Below, piece after piece: positions 59,364 to 64,000 of a DNA stretch of 64,000 nt (positions are counted from its first letter, which is position 1; every line of letters begins with the position of its first letter). The position numbers and the translations under genes are program-made. Source of the stretch: Kushneria avicenniae (GTDB lineage: Bacteria; Pseudomonadota; Gammaproteobacteria; Pseudomonadales; Halomonadaceae). Location: NCBI RefSeq assembly GCF_900112585.1, contig NZ_FOLY01000002.1, positions 558,001 through 622,000 on the forward strand, written 5' to 3'. The notes beneath the pieces are model-generated. The model searched no databases and was not told where the DNA came from. It was given only the letters and a program-made list of their open reading frames with translations.

Positions 59364-60473
59364 TTGAGCGTACCCGTCGTTGACCCCGACCAGTACTCCG
59401 CGCAGCTGGACGTCAAACGCCAGCGCATGACCGAACAGTTCGCGCGTTTCAAGGCGCCGCCACTCGAGGTATTTGCCTCACCGGCCAGCCATTATCGTAT
59501 GCGCTGTGAGTTTCGCCTCTGGCATGAGGGTGATGATCTTTTTCACGCCATGTTTGAAACGGGTACAGACGGCGTTAAACAGACTGTGCGCATGGATCAG
59601 TATGACGTGGCGAGCCGACGCATCAACACCCTGATGACGCAGCTGGTGGAGGCCATCCGTGATGTTCCGGCGCTGCGTCATCGTCTGTTTCAGGTGGAGT
59701 ATCTCACCACCCGGGAGGGGGAGGCCCTGATGACGCTGGTCTATCACCGAAAGCTTGACGACGAATGGGAACAGGCCGCTCGCGAGCTCGAAAAAACACT
59801 GGATGTCGCCATTATCGGCCGGGCGCGCAAGCAGCGTCGGGTGCTGTCGCGCGAGTCGGTCACCGAACACCTTGAAGTGGCCGGAAAGGTATTGAGCTAT
59901 CAGCAGGTCGAAAACAGCTTCACCCAGCCCAATGCCGATATTGCCGAAAGCATGCTCAACTGGGCCAGAGCGGTCACCCGCAGCGAAGATGGCCAGCGTC
60001 GGGACACGGATCTGGTCGAGCTGTACTGCGGCAACGGCAACTTCACGATCGCGCTTGCCGACAATTTTCGCCGCGTGGTGGCCACCGAAATTTCACGCAC
60101 GTCGGTGGCCTCGGCGCAGCACAATCTGGCCCTGAACGATACCGATAACGTCCATGTGGCCCGCATGTCGAGCGAGGAGTTCGCTCAGGCCCTCTCGGGT
60201 GAAAAAACGGGGCGACGGGTCAGCGAGATGGCCCTTGAACGCCATGATTTTTCGACCGTGCTGGTAGACCCGCCCAGGGCAGGCCTTGATGCCGACAGCT
60301 GTGAGCAGATCGCCCGTTTTGACGATATCGTCTATATCTCATGCAATCCCGATACCCTGGCGGCCAACCTCGAGCAGCTCGGGCAGACGCATGCCATCCA
60401 TCGCTTTGCGCTTTTTGATCAATTTCCCTACACCGATCACTGTGAGTGCGGGGTTCTGCTCAGGCGGCGCTGA
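59364..60473 (+). CDS. trmA: tRNA (uracil-5-)-methyltransferase TrmA
   Basis: Makes m5U54 (ribothymidine) in the T-loop of tRNA. The 369-residue product aligns with E. coli TrmA throughout: SHYRMRCEFRLWHEGDDLFH, YQQVENSFTQPN, LYCGNGNFTIAL for SAM binding, VDPPRAGLD and the nucleophile Cys in YISCNPDTLA. TTG at 59364 is used as the start because no ATG or GTG precedes the conserved N-terminus; an AGG lies about nine bases before it. Confidence 0.95.
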   Translation: MSVPVVDPDQYSAQLDVKRQRMTEQFARFKAPPLEVFASPASHYRMRCEFRLWHEGDDLFHAMFETGTDGVKQTVRMDQYDVASRRINTLMTQLVEAIRDVPALRHRLFQVEYLTTREGEALMTLVYHRKLDDEWEQAARELEKTLDVAIIGRARKQRRVLSRESVTEHLEVAGKVLSYQQVENSFTQPNADIAESMLNWARAVTRSEDGQRRDTDLVELYCGNGNFTIALADNFRRVVATEISRTSVASAQHNLALNDTDNVHVARMSSEEFAQALSGEKTGRRVSEMALERHDFSTVLVDPPRAGLDADSCEQIARFDDIVYISCNPDTLAANLEQLGQTHAIHRFALFDQFPYTDHCECGVLLRRR

Positions 60474-60494
60474 GCGCACGATGTGAAGGATGGT

Positions 60495-60527
60495 CCGGCC
60501 CTGCCATTGCGGGGCCGGCGCGTTTTT
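60495..60527 (+). terminator. Terminator of trmA
   Basis: CCGGCCC (60495-60501) and GGGCCGG (60512-60518) form a seven-bp stem, followed by CGCG and five T residues. The 223-base gap to the next start otherwise shows only AT-richer sequence near 60590-60625, a likely promoter region. Confidence 0.7.
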
Positions 60528-60696
60528 GGCGCCGCCATGCCGATCATGTCATTGTCGATCATTTGCCCATGCCACTTGCTCATGGGGCATGATAAAAATG
60601 GGTATACAGTAGGGATAAAGCGTTTGCTGAACTAGGATGTCACGGTGATCATCCCCATCAGAATGCATGGGCATTTTCGGGATACAAGGAGAACCG

Positions 60697-63600
60697 ATGC
60701 AGAGTACAGTGCCGGACAACAAGGAAGACTTTTTCAAGGCGCTCGAGGCGCTGCTTGACGAGCGCCTGGCGCCGGAACAGGCACGCAATATCAGCGCCTT
60801 TGCGCGCCACTATTACGCTGGTGCCAGCCATGAAGACCTGCGAGAGCGTCACTTCGAAGACCTTTACGGTGCCACGCTCTCGACCTGGTTTTTCCTGCAG
60901 CAGCGCGAGCGGGACGGCCGTCCGAAGGTGCGCGTGTTCAATCCCGAATACGAGGAACATGGCTGGCAGTCGACCCACACGGTGGTGGAAGTCGTCAGTT
61001 CCGACATGTCCTTTCTGGTCGATTCGGTCCGCATCGAGCTCAACCGCCTCGGTTTCACTGTCCATGCCATTCTGAACACGGTCATCGCCACCGAGCGCGA
61101 CGATCAGCAGCGGCTGGTCCGCCTTGCGCCGCCGCGCGACACCGAGGCGCCGGCAGGGCGTGAATCGATCATTTATATCGAGATCGATCGCCACTCCGAC
61201 CCGACCATGCTTGATGAGCTCCGGAATAACATCCTGGATGTGCTGACCGACGTGCGGTCCGCCGTTTCCGATTTTGACGCCATGCGCGATCAGGCGAAGG
61301 CTGCGCTCGAGGAGATGAACACGCATCATCCGCGCGTTGTCGAAGAGCGTGATATCGATGAGGCGCGTGACTTTCTGTCCTGGCTGCTCGACGATCACTT
61401 TACCTTCCTGGGCTTTGAAGAATACGTACTCGAGACCCGTGACGGTCATTCGCAGCTGGTTCGCGCCGAGGGCAGTGAGCTCGGGGTGCTGACGCTGGAT
61501 CGGGAGCGCTACAACGAAGAGCCGCATCAGTTCAACGACAGCGACGCCGAACAGGGCGAATATGTTCTGATTCCCGAGCTGATCTCCTTTGCCAAGAGCG
61601 CCTGGCCGTCGCGCATTCATCGTCCGAGCTATCCGGATTACATCATCGTCGAGCGTCACAACGAGCAGGGCGATGTGATCGGTGAGCGGCACTTCCTTGG
61701 GCTCTATACGCTGTCGGTCTACAACGAGCGCCCGGTCAACATTCCTGTGCTGCGCCGCAAGATCGATGCCGTTCTCAACGCCTCCGGCATCGACCCGAAA
61801 GGGCACAATGCCAAGCAGCTGCAGCAGATTCTGGAAGTCTATCCCCGCGACGAACTGTTCCAGATGAGCACGGATGACCTGTGTCGCACGGCCATGGGCA
61901 TCTTCAGCATCCGCGAGCGTCGCCGCGTACGGCTGTTCATTCGCGAAGACCGCTCCGGGCGTTTTTACTCCTGTCTGGTTTATGTGCCACGCGACGTCTT
62001 CTCGACCGATCTGCGTCTGCGCATCCAGAACATGCTCTGTGAAGAGCTTGATGCCAGCTTCGGCGACTTCAATACCTACCTGTCCGAATCGGTACTGGCT
62101 CGTATTCAGCTGATCCTGCGCTTCAACAACGACAGGCCGGTGGCCTATGACAATCGGGCGCTGGAGAAAAAGGTCATCGCCATCGCCCGTGGCTGGCGTG
62201 ATGATCTGCACGAAGCGCTGGTAGAAGGTTACGGCGAAGAGCCGGCCAATCGCCTGATGGAGCGCTATCGCGACGCCTTCCCGAGCAGCTACCGCGAAGA
62301 CTTCACTCCGCGTACCGCCATCTATGATATCGGCCACATGGAGGGGCTCGATGACTGTGCGTCGATCGGTCTGAGCCTCTATCGTCAGCTCGAGCATGAA
62401 AGCGACGTCAACCTTAAACTCTTTCATCGCGATGATCCGGTACCGCTGTCCGATGTGCTGCCGATGCTGGAGCACATGGGGCTGCGGGTCATCAGCGAGC
62501 GCCCCTACGAGATCGAGCGCGCCGATAACGCGTTCTGGATTCACGACTTCAATCTGGAAACCTCGGGACGCGAGCCGGTCGATCTTCACGGCATGCGCCA
62601 CAACTTCATCGATGCCTTCACGCGCATCTGGTCGGGGGCGGCCGAAAGCGACAGCTTCAATCGGCTGATCATCTCGGCAAGGCTCGACTGGCGCGAAGTG
62701 GCCATGCTGCGGGCCTATGCACGCTATCTCAAGCAGGTGCGTTTTGGCCTGTCACAGGACTACATCGCCACGGCCCTGACCCAGCATGCCGGGATCACCC
62801 GTGAGCTGGTCACGCTGTTCCGAGGTCGCTTCGATCCGCAGGACCAGCTCGACGACACGGCGCTTGCCAAAGTGCGCGAGCGCATCGAGGGCTATCTGGA
62901 AGAGGTCACCAGCCTTAACGATGACCAGCTGATTCGCCGCTACATGGAGTTGATCGACGCCACGCTGCGGACCAACTACTTCCAGCCGACGGCGGATGGC
63001 GGCCCCAAATCCTACATCTCCTTCAAGCTGGCCACGCGTCGGATCAGCGACGTGCCGCGTCCGCGCCCGCTCTATGAGATCTTTGTCTACTCGCCGCGCA
63101 TGGAAGGGGTGCATCTGCGTACCAGCAACATCTCCCGTGGCGGCATGCGCTGGTCGGACCGTTTCGAGGATTTTCGTACCGAGATTCTTGGACTGGTCAA
63201 GGCGCAGCACGTCAAGAACTCGGTTATCGTACCCAGCGGGGCCAAGGGCGGCTTTATCTGCAAGCAACCGCCGATCGGCGGCAGTCGCGAAGAGATTCAG
63301 AAGGAGGGCATCGCCTGCTATCAGACCCTGATTCGCGGCATGCTCGATATCACCGATAACCTGGTCGACAAGCAGGTCGTGCCGCCCGAGCATGTCGTGC
63401 GCCATGACGAGGACGATCCCTATCTGGTCGTGGCCGCCGACAAGGGCACGGCGACCTTCTCCGATATCGCCAACGCCCTGGCGCGTGAATACAACTTCTG
63501 GCTGGGCGATGCCTTCGCCTCCGGCGGCAAGAATGGCTATGACCACAAGGCCATGGCGATTACCGCTCGTGGTGCTTGGGAAGCGGTCAAGCGCCACTTC

Positions 63601-64000
63601 CGTGAACTGGGCGTCAACACCCAGGAAGACCCCTTCACCGTACTCGGGGTTGGCGACATGGCGGGGGACGTCTTCGGCAACGGCATGCTGCTGTCGGAAA
63701 AGATCCAGCTGGTAGCGGCTTTCAACCATCGTCATATCTTCATTGACCCCGAACCTGACTGCGCCGCCTCCTTCCAGGAGCGCAAACGTTTGTTCGGACT
63801 GGCGACCTCGAGCTGGGAGGACTACGACACCTCTCTGATCAGCGAGGGCGGTGGCGTGTTCTCGCGCGATGCCAAGTCGATCGAGATCACCGAGGCCATG
63901 AAGTCGCGCTTTGGCATTACGGCTTCTCGTCTGTCGCCGGTCGAGCTGATCCATGCGCTGTTGAAGGCGAAGGTGGATCTGTTCTGGAATGGCGGGATCG
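60697..64000 (+). CDS. gdhB: NAD-specific glutamate dehydrogenase, large (about 180-kDa) class, 3' end cut by the window
   Basis: Catabolic glutamate dehydrogenase of the large bacterial type. 1101 codons are visible of about 1600 expected. The N-terminal part holds the ACT-like regulatory region (VVEVVSSDMSFLVDSVRIEL); the catalytic domain is entered with SNISRGGMRWSDRFEDFR, LVKAQHVKNSVIVPSGAKGG and the nucleotide-binding VLGVGDMAGDVFGNGML. AAGGAG precedes the ATG at 60697. The missing C-terminus lies beyond the window. Long open frames on the opposite strand (60658-62601 and 62752-63954) are GC-bias shadows. Confidence 0.94.
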   Translation, partial: MQSTVPDNKEDFFKALEALLDERLAPEQARNISAFARHYYAGASHEDLRERHFEDLYGATLSTWFFLQQRERDGRPKVRVFNPEYEEHGWQSTHTVVEVVSSDMSFLVDSVRIELNRLGFTVHAILNTVIATERDDQQRLVRLAPPRDTEAPAGRESIIYIEIDRHSDPTMLDELRNNILDVLTDVRSAVSDFDAMRDQAKAALEEMNTHHPRVVEERDIDEARDFLSWLLDDHFTFLGFEEYVLETRDGHSQLVRAEGSELGVLTLDRERYNEEPHQFNDSDAEQGEYVLIPELISFAKSAWPSRIHRPSYPDYIIVERHNEQGDVIGERHFLGLYTLSVYNERPVNIPVLRRKIDAVLNASGIDPKGHNAKQLQQILEVYPRDELFQMSTDDLCRTAMGIFSIRERRRVRLFIREDRSGRFYSCLVYVPRDVFSTDLRLRIQNMLCEELDASFGDFNTYLSESVLARIQLILRFNNDRPVAYDNRALEKKVIAIARGWRDDLHEALVEGYGEEPANRLMERYRDAFPSSYREDFTPRTAIYDIGHMEGLDDCASIGLSLYRQLEHESDVNLKLFHRDDPVPLSDVLPMLEHMGLRVISERPYEIERADNAFWIHDFNLETSGREPVDLHGMRHNFIDAFTRIWSGAAESDSFNRLIISARLDWREVAMLRAYARYLKQVRFGLSQDYIATALTQHAGITRELVTLFRGRFDPQDQLDDTALAKVRERIEGYLEEVTSLNDDQLIRRYMELIDATLRTNYFQPTADGGPKSYISFKLATRRISDVPRPRPLYEIFVYSPRMEGVHLRTSNISRGGMRWSDRFEDFRTEILGLVKAQHVKNSVIVPSGAKGGFICKQPPIGGSREEIQKEGIACYQTLIRGMLDITDNLVDKQVVPPEHVVRHDEDDPYLVVAADKGTATFSDIANALAREYNFWLGDAFASGGKNGYDHKAMAITARGAWEAVKRHFRELGVNTQEDPFTVLGVGDMAGDVFGNGMLLSEKIQLVAAFNHRHIFIDPEPDCAASFQERKRLFGLATSSWEDYDTSLISEGGGVFSRDAKSIEITEAMKSRFGITASRLSPVELIHALLKAKVDLFWNGGI

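Noticed and set aside
60658-63954. Very long open frames on the minus strand (about 647 and 400 codons) opposite the glutamate dehydrogenase gene
   Set aside because: The plus strand encodes a clearly conserved protein across this entire region. Antisense openness follows from GC-rich third positions, and the antisense products show no recognisable motifs.

Overview
The window reads as an ordinary, gene-dense chromosomal segment of a halophilic gammaproteobacterium, most likely Halomonadaceae (Halomonas/Kushneria-like). This rests on the GC-rich coding bias, the protein sequences, and a gene order that, from memory, follows two housekeeping blocks of Pseudomonas aeruginosa (the rhdA/psd to purA block, and the purB to rarA block). 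No tRNA, rRNA, CRISPR array, transposase, integrase or prophage gene was recognised. Both ends cut through genes: epmB on the left and the NAD-specific glutamate dehydrogenase gene on the right.

Layout. 1-2668: EF-P and both beta-lysylation enzymes (epmB, efp, epmA). 2741-9467: a YciI-like protein, psd, a rhodanese, a purine permease, rsgA, orn and queG. 9728-23086: the nnr-tsaE-amiB-mutL-miaA-hfq-hflX-hflK-hflC-hisZ-purA run, all on the plus strand. 23261-29248: an Rrf2-regulated SUF iron-sulphur operon (rrf2-sufB-sufC-sufD-sufS-sufT) closed by a strong terminator. 29375-38648: a more variable stretch with a SanA-like protein, an unrecognised helical protein, a DUF3549-like/rimB/rimK unit on the minus strand, yqcC plus a gamma-glutamylcyclotransferase, an envelope block (OmpW-like, LpxR-like, glycine-zipper lipoprotein), a GNAT acetyltransferase and the ribosomal oxygenase roxA. 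38706-43102: purB, hflD, mnmA, nudJ and rluE on the minus strand. 43218-49483: icd, then the N-degron set clpS, clpA, infA, bpt and aat. 49632-57637: a chemoreceptor, ftsK, lolA and rarA. 57832-64000: a degenerate hemerythrin-like protein, a membrane-anchored DsrE-like protein, trmA and the start of the glutamate dehydrogenase gene.

Functional themes are translation quality and RNA modification (EF-P lysylation, rsgA, miaA, mnmA, trmA, queG, rluE, tsaE, roxA, rimK), targeted proteolysis (aat/bpt tagging, ClpS recognition, ClpA unfolding, HflKC), Fe-S assembly, and envelope or division functions (amiB, ftsK, lolA, psd, LpxR).

I found no clear candidate for a wholly new multi-gene system. The observations most worth a second look are: the overlapping DUF3549-rimB-rimK unit; an ompW promoter with a dyad filling its spacer and a similar dyad downstream; a palindrome on the -10 box of the suf promoter; a nine-G homopolymer inside hflK; the acidic tail of RoxA abutting a GNAT gene; a hemerythrin-like protein lacking its central ligands; and several strong inverted repeats between genes.
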